Below are positions 38,965-50,983 of a DNA stretch of 64,000 nucleotides, piece after piece. Below the pieces are notes generated by a model. It did not search any database. It was not told the DNA's origin and saw only the letters and a program-made list of their open reading frames with translations. Location of the stretch: contig NZ_JAKPBU010000010.1 in the NCBI RefSeq assembly GCF_022662495.1, positions 1 through 64,000 on the forward strand. Direction: 5' to 3'. Made by a program: the position numbers and the translations under genes. This DNA comes from Lysobacter sp. M2-1 (GTDB taxonomy: Bacteria; Pseudomonadota; Gammaproteobacteria; Xanthomonadales; Xanthomonadaceae). Each line of letters opens with the position of its first letter. Position 1 is the first letter of the stretch.

Positions 38965-38983
38965 GGGAGCGGAGCCCGACGCG

Positions 38984-39778
38984 CTATGCGTCGAGGGCGG
39001 CGCGCAGCGGCTGCAGGAACGCCCGGGCCGCGGCGGCCGGGTCGTCCGATCCCGCAAGCGCCACCACCAGCGCGCTGCCGACCACGACCCCCTCGGCGTC
39101 GACCGCCATCGCAGCGGCGCTGGCGGCGTCGCGGATGCCGAACCCGGCCACTACCGGCGCCCGGCTGCGGGTCCGGATCGCCCGCAGCCGCAGCGAGGCG
39201 GCGGCGGTATCCAGGCGCTCGGATGCGCCGGTGACTCCGGCGAAGCTGACGTAATAGAGATAGCCCTGGGCTTCGCGGCACAACAGGTCCAGGCGCTCGT
39301 CGGTGGTGGTGGGCGATGCCAGCAGGATCAATGCAATGCCCGCATCGTTGAACGCGGCGCGGAACTCGCCCGATTCCTCGGGCGGCAGGTCGACCAGCAG
39401 CACGCCGTCGACGCCGGCCGAAGCCGCGTCGCGCGCGAACTCGCCGGCGCCGCGGATCTCGATCGGGTTGAGGTAGCCCATCAGCACCAACGGCGTGTCG
39501 GCATCGCGCTCCCGGAACGCGCGCACACTGTCCAGCACGAAGCGCAGGCCCGCACCGCGCGCCAGCGCGCGTTCGGAACTGCGCTGGATGACGGGGCCAT
39601 CGGCCATCGGGTCGGAAAACGGAACCCCCAGCTCGATCACGTCGGCGCCCGCCTCCACCAGCGCGTGCATCACCGGCACGGTGGATTCCAGCGACGGATC
39701 GCCGGCAGTCAGGAACGGGATCAGCGCCTTGCGGCCGGTCGCCTGGAGCTCCTGGAATCTGGTGTCGATGCGGTTCAT
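38984..39778 (-). CDS. trpA: Tryptophan synthase alpha chain
   Basis: A 264-residue TIM-barrel α subunit. Catalytic Glu49 and Asp60 lie in [15 protein letters not shown], and the phosphate-binding GFGIRD and GSALV loops follow. It cleaves indole-3-glycerol phosphate and channels indole to TrpB. The ATG at 39778 ([11 protein letters not shown]) matches the family. It follows trpB by 67 bases. Confidence 0.98.
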   Translation of the reverse strand: MNRIDTRFQELQATGRKALIPFLTAGDPSLESTVPVMHALVEAGADVIELGVPFSDPMADGPVIQRSSERALARGAGLRFVLDSVRAFRERDADTPLVLMGYLNPIEIRGAGEFARDAASAGVDGVLLVDLPPEESGEFRAAFNDAGIALILLASPTTTDERLDLLCREAQGYLYYVSFAGVTGASERLDTAAASLRLRAIRTRSRAPVVAGFGIRDAASAAAMAVDAEGVVVGSALVVALAGSDDPAAAARAFLQPLRAALDA

Positions 39779-39845
39779 CGCGGGGTGATCACGAGTGGAT
39801 CGGTGGACGGGCACGGCATTCCACCGCGCGGACATGCGGCGGCGT

Positions 39846-41063
<1,218 letters not shown>

Positions 41064-41064
41064 G

Positions 41065-41766
41065 TCAGCGTCCACAGGCAAGGCAGCTGGCGATGTCCTC
41101 GCCGTTGTCGGCCATTTCGACGCAATCCGCGCGGCGCGCTGCCTCCACAAAGCGCCGCATCAGGTCGCCGTCCTTGATCCCGGGCGCGCTCTCGATGCCG
41201 CTGGAGACGTCCACGCCCCAGGGCAGGGTCTGGCTGATGGCCGCACCCACGTTTTCCGGAGTCAACCCGCCGGCCAGCACGAATGGCTTGCCCAGCCCGG
41301 TCGGGAGCTTCGACCAGTCGAAACGCTCGCCGGTACCACCGGAGCCACCGACCACGTGCGCATCGAACAGGAAGGCGGCCGCGCCGGGATAACGCAGCTG
41401 CAGTTCGCGCGCATCGACCTTGGCATCGGCATCGCCCATCGGCACCGCCCTGACGTAGGGCACGCCGAAGCCGCGGCAGAAGGCATCGTCCTCGTTGCCG
41501 TGGAACTGCAGCAGGCTGGGACGCACATGCCGCACCACATCGCGGATCTCGTCGATGCTGTTGTCGCGGAACAGCGCGACCGCGTCGACCAGCGGCGCCA
41601 ACGCCTGCCGCAGCGCGCGCGCCTCCTGCGCCTGGACCCGGCGCGGGCTGCCGTCTGCGAACACGAAACCCACCGCATCGGCGCCAAGCTCGCCGGCCAG
41701 GCGCACGTCCCCGGCACGGGTCAGGCCGCAGAACTTGATGCGGGTGCGGAACAGGGTTCGGTTCAT
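41065..41766 (-). CDS. trpF: Phosphoribosylanthranilate isomerase
   Basis: A 233-residue TIM-barrel enzyme. [11 protein letters not shown] holds the catalytic Cys near 13, LLQFHGNED is typical, [20 protein letters not shown] carries the catalytic Asp, and [13 protein letters not shown] plus [16 protein letters not shown] bind phosphate. The ATG at 41766 gives the standard start. It lies upstream of trpB and downstream of truA (58-base gap). Confidence 0.97.
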   Translation of the reverse strand: MNRTLFRTRIKFCGLTRAGDVRLAGELGADAVGFVFADGSPRRVQAQEARALRQALAPLVDAVALFRDNSIDEIRDVVRHVRPSLLQFHGNEDDAFCRGFGVPYVRAVPMGDADAKVDARELQLRYPGAAAFLFDAHVVGGSGGTGERFDWSKLPTGLGKPFVLAGGLTPENVGAAISQTLPWGVDVSSGIESAPGIKDGDLMRRFVEAARRADCVEMADNGEDIASCLACGR

Positions 41767-41824
41767 GCAGTCGATTGGAATGGAAGTGCGTCGTGTGTGG
41801 AGCGTCGGCAATGAGGCAGCCGGG

Positions 41825-42610
41825 TCAAAGCGTTACCTCGGCCGGCAGTCCGTGAATGGCCGGGTACAGCGGTCCCAGGAAGCAGAGCCCGGAGGCCGGC
41901 GCAGTCGCACCGGCAAGCGTGCGGTCGCGCGCGGCAAGCACGCTGGCGATCCAGTCGGGCTCGCGCCCCCCGGCGCCGACTTCAAGCAGCGAGCCGACGA
42001 TGTTGCGCACCATATGATGCAGGAAAGCGTTGGCCTGCACATCGATTTCCACGGTCTCGCCATCACGACGCACCTCGATGGCCTGCAACTCGCGTCGTGC
42101 ATGCGGCGCCTGGCAGTGCACGGTGCGGAAGGCGCTGAAGTCATGCTCGCCCAGCAGGCCCTGCGCCGCGCGATGCATGGCGGCGGCATCGAGCGGCCTG
42201 CGCTCCCAGGCCAGATACTGGCGCTGCAGCGCAGGACGTACTGAACGATTCAGGATGCGATACCGGTAGCGACGCGCCACCGCCGAGAAGCGCGCGCTGA
42301 AGTCCATGGCCACCGGGACGCACCAGCGCACGCACATGGAGGGCGGCAGGCGCGAGGTGGCTCCCAGCACCCAGCCGCGCGGCTCGCGTGGGGCATCGCT
42401 GTCGAAGTGCACCACCTGGCAGCTGGCGTGCACGCCAGCATCGGTGCGCCCCGCACAGACCGTCGCTACCGGGCCATCGGCGACAAAGGCCAGGGCCTGT
42501 TCCAGCGCCCCCTGCAGGGTGGGTTCCGCACTCGTCTCGCCAGGCTTGGCCAGGCGTTGCCAGCCGGAAAACGAGCCGCCGTCGTATTCGACGCCCAGCG
42601 CCAGTCGCAT
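41825..42610 (-). CDS. truA: tRNA pseudouridine(38-40) synthase TruA
   Basis: A 261-residue TruA. The catalytic Asp57 lies in [10 protein letters not shown], and [18 protein letters not shown]-like [19 protein letters not shown] is the second signature. It modifies U38-U40 in the anticodon arm. It starts 14 bases after the fimV stop and sits in the conserved asd-fimV-truA-trpF order. Confidence 0.98.
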   Translation of the reverse strand: MRLALGVEYDGGSFSGWQRLAKPGETSAEPTLQGALEQALAFVADGPVATVCAGRTDAGVHASCQVVHFDSDAPREPRGWVLGATSRLPPSMCVRWCVPVAMDFSARFSAVARRYRYRILNRSVRPALQRQYLAWERRPLDAAAMHRAAQGLLGEHDFSAFRTVHCQAPHARRELQAIEVRRDGETVEIDVQANAFLHHMVRNIVGSLLEVGAGGREPDWIASVLAARDRTLAGATAPASGLCFLGPLYPAIHGLPAEVTL

Positions 42611-42624
42611 CGTGGGGCCTGGTC

Positions 42625-44412
42625 CTAACGCAGGGACTGCAGGACGCCGGCGGCCTCGTCGCGTGCCTGGGCGTCGCCGCCTTCGATCACTTCCTGGAGC
42701 AGGCTGCGGGCGGTCGCCCGGTCCCCCAGATCGGCGTAGGCCCGGGCCAGCTCGATCCGTTCGCGCCCACCGGGCGCCTGGTTCAAGGGCGCAATCGTGC
42801 CCGACTCGGCGCCCGCGGGCGCCATCCAGGTTGGCGTATTGCCCACCACCGGAGTGGCCGGCGCCGGCGCCGCAGCCGGCGACTTGGCCTTGCCAGCCCA
42901 GACCGGCGCGGTGGCGGGAGTCGGAGTCTCTGTGGCGCCGGACTCCCCGGCCTTGGATTCGTCAGCCACGACAGGGGATGGGACCACCGCGAAACGTTCC
43001 GAGATGCGCGTCGCAGGCGCAGCCGCCACGGGGCGGCGGCGGCGCGCGAACCACCATGCCAGCGCGCCGAGCAACAGGGCGACAGGCAGCAGCCACCACC
43101 AGGCCGATGACGACGCGGTTTCCGGCTGCCCGGAAGCCGGCGGCGTCGCATCCTGCGCGGCGTTGGTGGTCGCCAGGCGCTGCTGGGCGCTCGCCAGCGC
43201 GCCATCCTTCATGGCGATCAGGCTTTGCTGCTCCTTCTGCAGCTGTTCCAGCTCGGCAACCCGCGCCTTGAGCTCCTGCACCTCGGCATCGCGCGCGGCG
43301 AGGGTTTCTTTCGTCTCTTGCAGTTCCTGTCGCAGCATCTCGCCCTCGCCTCCGGCGCTGGCGCCGGATTGTGTGCCTGCCCGGTCGCCCGCATCCGCGG
43401 CCGGCGGCGCGATTTCCAACCGCGCATCGGCGACCCGACGCGGTGCAGCCGATGAAGAGGCGCCTGCCGCCGCGGCGCCCGCGGGCTGCGCGTCGGCTGC
43501 GACCGGCGTAGCCGCCTGTGCCTGCGCGCGGCGCGCTTCGCGCCAGCTGGCGACCTGCTCACGCACCAGATTTGCGGCTTCGCGGGCGCTGTAGCGCGAC
43601 AGTTCCTCGCCGCGGGGAATCCGCAGCACCGCGCCCTGCTTCAGCAGATTGATGTTCTGGCCAATGAACGCATCCGGATTCGCCTGCAGCAGGGCCAGCA
43701 TGGTCTGATCGAGGCTGTAGCCCTGCATCCCTGCGAGTCCGCCGGCGATCCCGGCGAGGGTATCGCCGCGCTTGACCGGGCCGTATTCCCCGTTTTCGGC
43801 CGGTGGCGCAGCGGGCGGCGGCGAGGTCGCGACTTCAGACTGCGGCGTGGGAGCTGGGGACGGCGCAGGCGCAGTGGCTGCAGCGGCCGGCTCGGGTGCT
43901 GCCGTAGGCGCCGTCGCCGGCGCCGGGCGCTGGATCACGGGCGCGGCGTCCGGAGCCGCGACCGACGGTGCCGGCGGCGCGGCGACCGTACGCGGCGCAT
44001 CGACGAGCGCGGAATATTCGCGGACCAGGCGGCCCTGACCCCAGTCCACCTCGACCAGGAAGGTCAACCCTGCCTGCTGCACCGGGGCGGTACTGGTCAC
44101 CCGGATCACCGGCCGCCCCCGCTCGTCCACCGCGGGGGTGAACTGCAGGTCGGACACGATGCCCTGGGGCGGTTCCAGGCCGATCCGGCGGAAGGTGTCG
44201 GGCGACGCCAGTCGTGCCTGCAGGCCCTGCAGCTCGGTCGGATCGCTGCTGACGATCGGGATTTCGGCTAGCAGCGGCTCGCCCGGCCGTGACTTCACCT
44301 GGATCTGGCCCAGACCCAGCGCGAAGGCCGGAACGGCAAGAATTCCAAGCAGCACGCCCAGCACGACACGCAGTGCCGCGCGTGTTTGAAGATGGCGTTC
44401 CCTTGCGCTCAT
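42625..44412 (-). CDS. fimV: FimV-like pilus assembly/polarity protein
   Basis: A 595-residue FimV homologue. Signal peptide (about 1-31, ending AVPAFA), the N-terminal FimV domain ([20 protein letters not shown]), a long Ala/Pro linker, a LysM-like domain near 215-280 ([14 protein letters not shown]), a coiled coil near 360-410, one membrane helix near 440-460, then a cytoplasmic tail ending in the TPR-like FimV C-terminal cap ([22 protein letters not shown]). In relatives it links peptidoglycan to polar type IV pilus and cAMP functions. ATG 44412 is preferred over a GTG three codons upstream. Confidence 0.92.
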   Translation of the reverse strand: MSARERHLQTRAALRVVLGVLLGILAVPAFALGLGQIQVKSRPGEPLLAEIPIVSSDPTELQGLQARLASPDTFRRIGLEPPQGIVSDLQFTPAVDERGRPVIRVTSTAPVQQAGLTFLVEVDWGQGRLVREYSALVDAPRTVAAPPAPSVAAPDAAPVIQRPAPATAPTAAPEPAAAATAPAPSPAPTPQSEVATSPPPAAPPAENGEYGPVKRGDTLAGIAGGLAGMQGYSLDQTMLALLQANPDAFIGQNINLLKQGAVLRIPRGEELSRYSAREAANLVREQVASWREARRAQAQAATPVAADAQPAGAAAAGASSSAAPRRVADARLEIAPPAADAGDRAGTQSGASAGGEGEMLRQELQETKETLAARDAEVQELKARVAELEQLQKEQQSLIAMKDGALASAQQRLATTNAAQDATPPASGQPETASSSAWWWLLPVALLLGALAWWFARRRRPVAAAPATRISERFAVVPSPVVADESKAGESGATETPTPATAPVWAGKAKSPAAAPAPATPVVGNTPTWMAPAGAESGTIAPLNQAPGGRERIELARAYADLGDRATARSLLQEVIEGGDAQARDEAAGVLQSLR

Positions 44413-44500
44413 GCGCTGCACTCTAGCCGCGCGCCATGATCCTCCGCAACGGCGGCCGCATCCGCCAACCCCGGCTCAGCCCGCTGTGCGACCGCTTTTC

Positions 44501-45952
44501 TCAGTTCGGCCCCCGCACCATCGCGGACAGGCGCCGAGCGACCCGGCCCGGCGGCCCTGGCCGCGCGCGGCGCCAGAAAGCCGCGACCGCCATCCCCAGG
44601 GCCAGTGCCGCAATCAGCCAGGGCCACACCCCCGCGGACCGCGGCTGTTGCGCCGCGAGCTGTCGATTCTTGAGTTCGATCAACCGCTGCTGCGCCTTCT
44701 GGGCCTGTTCGAGTTCCGCGATGCGCTGCTGCATCTGCTGGAACTCGGTATAGCGTGTCGCCACCAGGTCGGCGGCCGCGCGCTCGCGATCGGCCGCCGT
44801 CCCGTCTCCCTGTCGGGTGGATCCCGAACCCGACGCCAATGCCGCCGCATCGGCGGAAGGCGCCAGCTCCAGCCGCGCCGGCGCGACGCGGACGGTGGGG
44901 CGCGAACTCGAAAGCCGATCGACGGATCCTGATGGAGCCTCGACCGATTCAACAGGGGGCATGTCGCCGCTGCGCCACTGCTGGATCTGCAGCCGCACCA
45001 TCGTCTCTGCCGCGACCGCATCCAGACGGGTGAGCTCCGCGGGTGCCGGGACACGCAGCACCGCGCCGCGCTGAAGCAGATTGATGTTGCCCGAACCGAA
45101 CGCATGCGGGTTGGTCCGCAGCAGCGCGAGCATCGCCTGCGGCGGGGTGACGCCGGCCAGCGGCATGCGTTCGACGATTCGGGTCAGGGTGTCGCCCGGA
45201 CGCACGGTGTAATCGCCTGGACGGCGCGCCGCGCCCGCCGCGGGAACCGCCACCGCGGAACGGACGGGCGATCCGGGAACGGCTGCGGAGTTCGCCTGCG
45301 TTCGCGGCGCCCGTGACGGCTGTGGCCGGCCGGTTACCGGCGCCGCTTTCGGTCGTGGCGGTGCGCTTTCCGGCCGTTGGTCGGCGTGCAAGGGGATCGG
45401 CGCAGGCGCCGCCAACGCAGCAGGCGGCGCGTTGTCGAGCGGCACGATGGCCGGTTCGAGCGGCGCCGGCAGCGCGTCGGCAGGATCTGGCTGGCGCGCG
45501 ATAGCGTTGTCCGCGGCCTGCACCGGCATCTGGATCTGCGGCTCGACCGGCGCCGCCAGCGTCGGAGTAGCTCCCAGCGATACCGAGTATTCGCGCACCA
45601 ACCGGCCCTGCGGTGCATCCACCTGGACCAGGAAGGTGAGGAAATCCTCCTCCACCGGCAGCGTGCTGGTGACCCGGATCAACGCGCGCGGGCCGCGCAC
45701 CACCTCGAAGCGCAGGTCCGCCACCACGCCCTGGGGGCGTGGCAGGCCGATGCGGGCGAAGGTCGTGGACGACGCGAGCTGCGCCTGCAGCTGCTGCAGG
45801 TCCTGTGGGGTGGCGCCGGTGATCGGGATCTCCGCTAACAGCGGCTCGCCGAGCGCGGACCGGATTTCGATCCGATCGACATCCAGCGCATACGCGGGCG
45901 CCATCGCCAGCAACAGCGCCATTGCCACCCCCAGCATCCCTGCCTTGCGCAT
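44501..45952 (-). CDS. Second FimV-like protein, lacking the TPR cap
   Basis: A 483-residue paralogue of the next gene. Signal peptide (residues 1-22, ending PAYA), FimV N-terminal domain ([20 protein letters not shown]), Pro/Ala linker, LysM-like domain near 245-300 (YTVRPGDTLTRIVE), a short coiled coil near 405-440 and one membrane helix near 448-465. It stops about 20 basic residues after the helix, so the cytoplasmic TPR part of FimV is absent. It lies 88 bases upstream of fimV. It probably shares the periplasmic peptidoglycan-binding role without the cytoplasmic signalling arm (inference). Confidence 0.88.
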   Translation of the reverse strand: MRKAGMLGVAMALLLAMAPAYALDVDRIEIRSALGEPLLAEIPITGATPQDLQQLQAQLASSTTFARIGLPRPQGVVADLRFEVVRGPRALIRVTSTLPVEEDFLTFLVQVDAPQGRLVREYSVSLGATPTLAAPVEPQIQMPVQAADNAIARQPDPADALPAPLEPAIVPLDNAPPAALAAPAPIPLHADQRPESAPPRPKAAPVTGRPQPSRAPRTQANSAAVPGSPVRSAVAVPAAGAARRPGDYTVRPGDTLTRIVERMPLAGVTPPQAMLALLRTNPHAFGSGNINLLQRGAVLRVPAPAELTRLDAVAAETMVRLQIQQWRSGDMPPVESVEAPSGSVDRLSSSRPTVRVAPARLELAPSADAAALASGSGSTRQGDGTAADRERAAADLVATRYTEFQQMQQRIAELEQAQKAQQRLIELKNRQLAAQQPRSAGVWPWLIAALALGMAVAAFWRRARPGPPGRVARRLSAMVRGPN

Positions 45953-46026
45953 CCAGCGCCTCCGATCGTGACCACCACTCCGCCGGGCATGGTGCCGCGC
46001 CGCAAGCGACCCGGCAACCCGCAGGC

Positions 46027-47073
46027 TCAGTCCTCCGCCGCCACCAGCTCCGCGATCTGCACCGCGTTCAAGGCGGCGCCCTTGCGGATGTTGTCGGACA
46101 CGATCCACAGATTGAGACCGTGCTCGTGCGAGAGGTCGTCGCGAATGCGACCGACGTACACCGGATCGCGCCCGGAAGCATGCGTCACTGGCGTGGGGTA
46201 GCCGCCGCCCCTGGGCTCGTCCACGACCTCGATCCCCGGCGCCTGCACCAGCAGCTTGCGAGCATCGGCGGCTGACAACTTCTCGCGCGTTTCGACGTTG
46301 ACCGCCTCGGAATGGCCGTAGAAGACCGGCACCCGCACCACCGTCGCGTTGACCCGAATCGTGTCGTCGCCCAGGATCTTGCGCGTTTCCCAGACCAGCT
46401 TCATTTCCTCGGTGGTGTAGCCGTTGTCGGTGAAATCGCCGCCGTGCGGGATCACGTTGAAGGCGATCTGCACCGGGTACACCTCCGGTTCGGCGTCCTG
46501 GAAACTGAGCAGGGCCGCGGTCTGGCGGCCGAGCTCTTCCAGCGCCTTGCGTCCGGTGCCGGACACCGACTGGTAGGTGGCGATGTTGAGACGGTCGATG
46601 CCCGCGGCGTCGTAGATCGGCTTGAGCGCCACGAGCATCTGCATGGTCGAGCAGTTGGGGTTGGCGATGATCCCGCGCGGGCGCTGACGCACGGCTTGCG
46701 GATTGACCTCGCTCACCACCAGCGGGATATCGTCGTCGTAGCGGAACGCCGAGCTGTTGTCGATCACGACCGCGCCCGCGGCGGCGAACCTGGGCGCGTA
46801 TTCCTTCGAGACCGAGCCGCCAGCCGAGAACAGGGCGATGTCGACCCCGGCCGGATCGAAGGTGGCCAGGTCGTGCACCAGCAGTTCGTCGTCGCCGAAG
46901 GCGACGTGCCCACCGGCGGAGCGCTCGCTGGCCAGGGCCACGACCTCGCGTGCGGGAAACCGGCGTTCGGCCAGCACCGAGAGCATCATTTCGCCGACCG
47001 CACCGGTCGCGCCCACCACCGCGACCTTGAACCGCCGGTCGGAAGAACGCGTGTCTGAAGCCGGCTTGCTCAT
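46027..47073 (-). CDS. asd: Aspartate-semialdehyde dehydrogenase
   Basis: A 348-residue Asd. Rossmann motif VVGATGAVGEMM near 20-30, catalytic Cys141 in NPNCSTMQM, YQSVSGTGRKALEEL and a later VRVPVFYGHSEAVN. It reduces aspartyl phosphate to the semialdehyde at the branch to lysine/diaminopimelate, threonine and methionine. The ATG at 47073 follows AGAGGAAACAG, a strong ribosome-binding site, and is preferred over the upstream in-frame start. Confidence 0.97.
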   Translation of the reverse strand: MSKPASDTRSSDRRFKVAVVGATGAVGEMMLSVLAERRFPAREVVALASERSAGGHVAFGDDELLVHDLATFDPAGVDIALFSAGGSVSKEYAPRFAAAGAVVIDNSSAFRYDDDIPLVVSEVNPQAVRQRPRGIIANPNCSTMQMLVALKPIYDAAGIDRLNIATYQSVSGTGRKALEELGRQTAALLSFQDAEPEVYPVQIAFNVIPHGGDFTDNGYTTEEMKLVWETRKILGDDTIRVNATVVRVPVFYGHSEAVNVETREKLSAADARKLLVQAPGIEVVDEPRGGGYPTPVTHASGRDPVYVGRIRDDLSHEHGLNLWIVSDNIRKGAALNAVQIAELVAAED

Positions 47074-47165
47074 CTGTTTCCTCTCGAGATTGAAGCGCAT
47101 CCGAACGTCGGCGACCTGTGGTCGGCAACGTCGGACTGCGAATGGAGATCGCGCGTGCCCGGCAC

Positions 47166-48167
47166 CTAGGTGCCGGGCGGAGTGACCGGGGGGATGGGGT
47201 TGGGCGGCCGCCCCGCATCGGGACCGAAACCCAGCGCCGCGATCAGATTATCCACGGCCAGCGCCACCATCGCACGGCGCGTGGCCAGGCTGCCGCTGCC
47301 GATATGCGGAGTGAGTACCACATTGGGCAGTGCGAGCAGGCGCGGATTGACCCGCGGCTCGCCTTCGAACACGTCCAGGCCGGCGGCGGCCAGCCCGCCG
47401 GCTTCCAGCGCGTCGGCCAGTGCGTCCTCGTCGACCAGGCCGCCGCGGGCGATATTGGTGAGCGTGGCGCCGGGCTTCATCCGCGCGAGGGCGGCGGCGT
47501 CGATGATATGGCGGCTGTGCGCGCCGTACGGCAGCGCAAGAACCAGGTGGTCGGAGCCGGACAGCAGTTCGTCGAAGCCGACGTAATGCGCCTGGCAAGC
47601 CTGTTCGATGGGCCCGGGCAGGCGTTGGCGGTTGTGGTACAGCGTGCGCATCCCGAACCCGATCGCACGCCGCGCGATGCCCTGCCCGATCCGGCCCATG
47701 CCGAGAATCCCGAGCGTGGCGCCGTGCACGTCGCGACCGAGCATCTGGGTGAATGCCCAACCCCGCCACTGCCCGGCGCGCAGCCAGCGTTCGGCCTCGC
47801 CGATGCGGCGCGCCGCCGCGAGCATCAGCGCGAAGCCCAGATCGGCGGTCGTTTCGGTCAGCACGTCGGGGGTGTTGGTGACCACGATGCCGCGTGCCTG
47901 CAGCGCGGCGATATCGAGGTTGTCGTAACCGACCGCGACATTGGCGATCGCGCGCAGGCGCGGCGCCTCGGCGACCTCGGCCGCGCCGACCGGATCATTG
48001 AGGGTGACCAGCGCGCCGTCGGCCTCGCACAGGGCGGCGGCGATGGCGGCGCTGCCGTGGCTGGTCACCTGCGGCGCGCTGTCGACTTCGAAATGCGCTG
48101 CGAGCCGCGCGACGATGTCGTCGAACAGTGGCTGCGAGACCCAGACCCGCGGCCGCACCTCAGACAT
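47166..48167 (-). CDS. D-isomer specific 2-hydroxyacid dehydrogenase (GhrB-like)
   Basis: A 333-residue NAD(P)-dependent dehydrogenase. GMGRIG (156-161) is the dinucleotide motif. The catalytic trio is Arg241 (IARGGLVDE), Glu270 (DVFEGEP) and His288 (TPHIGS). [10 protein letters not shown] and [18 protein letters not shown] are typical of glyoxylate/hydroxypyruvate reductases. The exact 2-oxoacid is not determinable; PdxB is unlikely because its C-terminal domain is missing. It overlaps aroC by 8 bases. The C-terminal 18 residues form a Pro-rich tail. Confidence 0.9.
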   Translation of the reverse strand: MSEVRPRVWVSQPLFDDIVARLAAHFEVDSAPQVTSHGSAAIAAALCEADGALVTLNDPVGAAEVAEAPRLRAIANVAVGYDNLDIAALQARGIVVTNTPDVLTETTADLGFALMLAAARRIGEAERWLRAGQWRGWAFTQMLGRDVHGATLGILGMGRIGQGIARRAIGFGMRTLYHNRQRLPGPIEQACQAHYVGFDELLSGSDHLVLALPYGAHSRHIIDAAALARMKPGATLTNIARGGLVDEDALADALEAGGLAAAGLDVFEGEPRVNPRLLALPNVVLTPHIGSGSLATRRAMVALAVDNLIAALGFGPDAGRPPNPIPPVTPPGT

Positions 48168-49257
48168 CGGCCTGCGGCGGGATACGCGGCGTCACATCAC
48201 CCACGTCGCCGCATTGCGCGCGGTGCCGCAGCGCCTGGTCCATCAACACCAGGGCCAGCATCGCTTCGCAGATCGGCGGCGCGCGCAATCCCACGCACGG
48301 ATCGTGGCGTCCGGTGGTCACGACCTGCACTTCCTCGCCATGCACGTCCAGGCCACGGCCCGGCAGGCGCAGGCTTGAAGTGGGTTTGAACGCCACCGAC
48401 ACCACGATCTGCTGGCCGCTGGAGATGCCGCCGAGGATGCCGCCGGCGTGGTTGGACAGGAAGCCGCTGCGGATGGCTTCGTCGCGATGCTCTGTCCCCT
48501 TTTGCGCGACGCTGGCGAATCCGTCGCCGACCTCCACGCCCTTGACCGCATTGATCGACATCATGGCCGCGGCGAGTTCGGCGTCGAGCTTGCCGTAGAC
48601 CGGCTCGCCCCAGCCAGGCGGCACGCCGTCGGCGACCGCGGTGATGCGCGCACCCACCGAATCGCCCGACTTGCGCAGCGCGTCCATGTAGCTTTCCAGC
48701 TCCGCGACCTGGCCGGCATCGGGCCAGAAGAACGGATTGTCTTCGACGGCGCTCCAGTCGTGGCTGCGCGGAACGACGTCGCCGATCTGTGCGACATACG
48801 CGCGCACATGCACGCCGAAGCGCTCAGCCAGCCATTTCTTCGCGATCGTCGCGGCCGCCACGCGCATCGTGGTCTCGCGCGCCGACGAGCGACCGCCGCC
48901 ACGCGGGTCGCGCAGCCCGTACTTGTGCCAGTAGGTGTAGTCGGCGTGGCCGGGCCGGAATTGCTCGGCGATCTTGGCGTAGTCCTTGCTGCGCGCATCG
49001 GTGTTGCGGATCAGCAAGGCGATCGGGGTACCGGTGGTGCGGCCTTCGTAGACGCCGCTCAGGATCTCCACCTGGTCGGTCTCGTGCCGCGCCGACGTGT
49101 GACGGGTCTTGCCGGTCGCACGGCGCGCGAGGTCGTGCGCGAAATCGCCCGGTTCAAGCGCAAGGCCCGGCGGGCAGCCATCGACCACGCAGCCGATCGC
49201 GGGGCCGTGGGATTCGCCGAAGGTGGTGACGCGGAGGAGGTGGCCGAAGGTGTTCAA
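48160..49257 (-). CDS. aroC: Chorismate synthase
   Basis: A 365-residue chorismate synthase. [18 protein letters not shown] near 15, [36 protein letters not shown]-like block (spanning about 100-135) and the C-terminal [18 protein letters not shown] (catalytic Asp) are diagnostic. It makes chorismate from EPSP using reduced FMN, feeding the tryptophan genes downstream on this strand. A 661-base gene-free gap separates it from prmB upstream. Confidence 0.98.
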   Translation of the reverse strand: MNTFGHLLRVTTFGESHGPAIGCVVDGCPPGLALEPGDFAHDLARRATGKTRHTSARHETDQVEILSGVYEGRTTGTPIALLIRNTDARSKDYAKIAEQFRPGHADYTYWHKYGLRDPRGGGRSSARETTMRVAAATIAKKWLAERFGVHVRAYVAQIGDVVPRSHDWSAVEDNPFFWPDAGQVAELESYMDALRKSGDSVGARITAVADGVPPGWGEPVYGKLDAELAAAMMSINAVKGVEVGDGFASVAQKGTEHRDEAIRSGFLSNHAGGILGGISSGQQIVVSVAFKPTSSLRLPGRGLDVHGEEVQVVTTGRHDPCVGLRAPPICEAMLALVLMDQALRHRAQCGDVGDVTPRIPPQADV

Positions 49258-49370
49258 GGAAGTTCTGGGTTGGATCGGGGGCTCGGCTGGAGAGTTCGCA
49301 CGGATATGGGGCGGAAGTCAAATGGCTTCATCGCATACGGACTACTCTCGCCGTCGAGATGCCTCAGGAG

Positions 49371-49866
49371 CGAAAGCTTTCGCCTTTCGGCGAGTTACTT
49401 TCTTTGCTGGTGCAAAGAAAGTAACCAAAGAAAGCACCTTCCTCGACAGATCGCTCAGGGCGTCTGGGTGGCGAAGGAATTTTCGGACTCGGCCTCCTGC
49501 CTCGATCCGAAAACGGCGGCCATCCATGGCCGCCGCCCCTTCGGGGTTTCCGAACGTTAGTGGCGGCTGGCGGAGCAGGAAAGTCAAAGGCAGGAACGAT
49601 CAACTCACCAGAACGCACCTGCGGCTGATGGCTCGACCAAGCCTTTGACGTTCTCGACGCTGCGCATGCGACCTGCATCCGAACACCCGTAGGGCGGCCG
49701 GCATGGATGCCGGCCGTTTTCGGACCGAGCCATGGATGGCGAGTCCGAAAATGGCGACAGCACCGCGCATCCCCTGAGCGGTGTTGACCTCACGAGAAAG
49801 GTGCTTTCTTTTGGTTACTTTTCTTTGCACCAGCAAAGAAAAGTAACTCGCCGCAGGCGAAAGCCC
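49371..49866. repeat. Nested palindromic element of about 0.5 kb between prmB and aroC
   Basis: The gene-free stretch 49258-49918 is dominated by a large imperfect inverted repeat. The outer arms (49375-49439 and 49797-49865) are near-identical complements of about 65 bases differing mainly by one extra A or T in runs. Each contains its own hairpin (49394-49425, stem GTTACTTTCTTTGC; 49814-49847, stem GTTACTTTTCTTTGC). A second nested pair (about 49480-49555 and 49686-49755) carries TTTTCGGACTCG and GCCATCCATGG-type palindromes, and an inner pair holds GTCAAAGGC/GCCTTTGAC (near 49583 and 49640). No convincing gene is inside. It looks like a non-autonomous mobile or structural repeat. Confidence 0.8.
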
Positions 49867-49918
49867 TGCTTTATGAAGAAAAAGGTGCCGGACTTGAAAA
49901 CGCTCGCGCGCAGCAACG

Positions 49919-50881
49919 TCAAAACAACCCACCCGCCGCCCGCGGCGCCTCGTCCGCCCCGTGCCCTTCGCGTGCATCGGCCAGCACCTTGATCCTGGCA
50001 TGGTGGGTGACCAGGTCCTGCCGCTCGGCCACGAACACGCCCATCTGCCCCACCTTGAACTCCACCCAGGCCAACGGCAGTTCCGGCAGCAGGCGCACCA
50101 GCGCCTGCTCGGATTCGCCGACTTCGCAGATCAGCAGTCCGTCCTCGGTCAGGTGCAGCGGCGCGTCGCGCAGGATGCGCAACGCAAGATCCAGGCCGTC
50201 GTCGCCAGCGCGCAGCCCCAGCTCGGGTTCGAAGGAGTATTCCTGCGGCAACGCATCGGTCTCGGCGTTGCTGACGTAGGGCGGATTGGTGACGATCAGG
50301 TCGTAATGCTCGCCGCGCAGCGCGGAGAACAGGTCCGATTTCACGAATCGCACGTTTTCGACGTGCAGACGCTTCTCGTTTTCCCGCGCCAGCGCCAGCG
50401 CATCGTCGCTGATGTCGGCGCCGTCCACGTGCCACTCGGGATTGTGGTGCGCCATGGCGATCGCGATGCAGCCCGAGCCGGTGCACAGGTCCAGCGCGCG
50501 TCTCACCTCGCGCCCGCCGAGCCAGGGTTCGAAGCCGGATTCGATCAGCTCGGCGATCGGCGAGCGCGGCACCAGTGCGCGCGCGTCGGTCTTGAACGAC
50601 AGTCCCGCGAACCAGGCTTCGCCGGTCAGGTAGGCCGCGGGAATACGCTCCTCGATCCGGCGCAGGAACAGCCCCAGCACGTCTTCCTTCTCCGCTTCGG
50701 TGATCCGCGCGTTGCCGTAGACCGGGCTCAGGTCGTGCGGCAGGTGCAGCGCATGCAGGGTCAGCTGGGTGGCCTCATCCAGCGCATTGTCGTAGCTGTG
50801 CCCGAACGTCAGCCCGGCCGCATTGAAGCGGCTCGCGCCGTAGCGGATCAGGTCGATGATGGTATGCAGCTCGTTGGTCAT
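49919..50881 (-). CDS. prmB: Ribosomal protein uL3 glutamine methyltransferase
   Basis: A 320-residue class I methyltransferase. [15 protein letters not shown] is the SAM motif (near 140), and NPPYVS (near 198) binds the target Gln side chain. [28 protein letters not shown] at the N-terminus distinguishes PrmB from PrmC. The ATG at 50881 ([12 protein letters not shown]) fits the family; a longer start at 50950 would run into the divergent promoter region. The C-terminus ([16 protein letters not shown]) is extended. Confidence 0.94.
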   Translation of the reverse strand: MTNELHTIIDLIRYGASRFNAAGLTFGHSYDNALDEATQLTLHALHLPHDLSPVYGNARITEAEKEDVLGLFLRRIEERIPAAYLTGEAWFAGLSFKTDARALVPRSPIAELIESGFEPWLGGREVRRALDLCTGSGCIAIAMAHHNPEWHVDGADISDDALALARENEKRLHVENVRFVKSDLFSALRGEHYDLIVTNPPYVSNAETDALPQEYSFEPELGLRAGDDGLDLALRILRDAPLHLTEDGLLICEVGESEQALVRLLPELPLAWVEFKVGQMGVFVAERQDLVTHHARIKVLADAREGHGADEAPRAAGGLF

Positions 50882-50944
50882 GGCCTTCGCCAGGCTCGGG
50901 AGGGGCGGCGATCGCTCCGGCACCGGATTATACGGCTGCGCAGC

Positions 50945-50950
50945 TATCAT
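50945..50950 (+). promoter_or_regulatory. Candidate -10 element for the SCO1-like gene
   Basis: TATCAT, preceded by GC, 34 bases before the ATG at 50984. It matches the TANNAT pattern of the other plus-strand genes; no clear -35. Confidence 0.35.
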
Positions 50951-50983
50951 GCCCCTCCGATCCGGCGCCGGACCAGCATCACC

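Noticed and set aside
49342-49587. An 81-codon minus-strand frame in the prmB-aroC gap
   Set aside because: It is a translation of one arm of the palindrome (RKVLSLVTFFAPAKKVTRR). The opposite arm gives a similar peptide on the other strand, which is what a repeat, not a gene, produces.
49732-49992. An 86-codon plus-strand frame, and an overlapping 133-codon minus-strand frame (49600-50001)
   Set aside because: Both run through the palindrome into the end of prmB, with no domain, no ribosome-binding site and composition set by the repeat.
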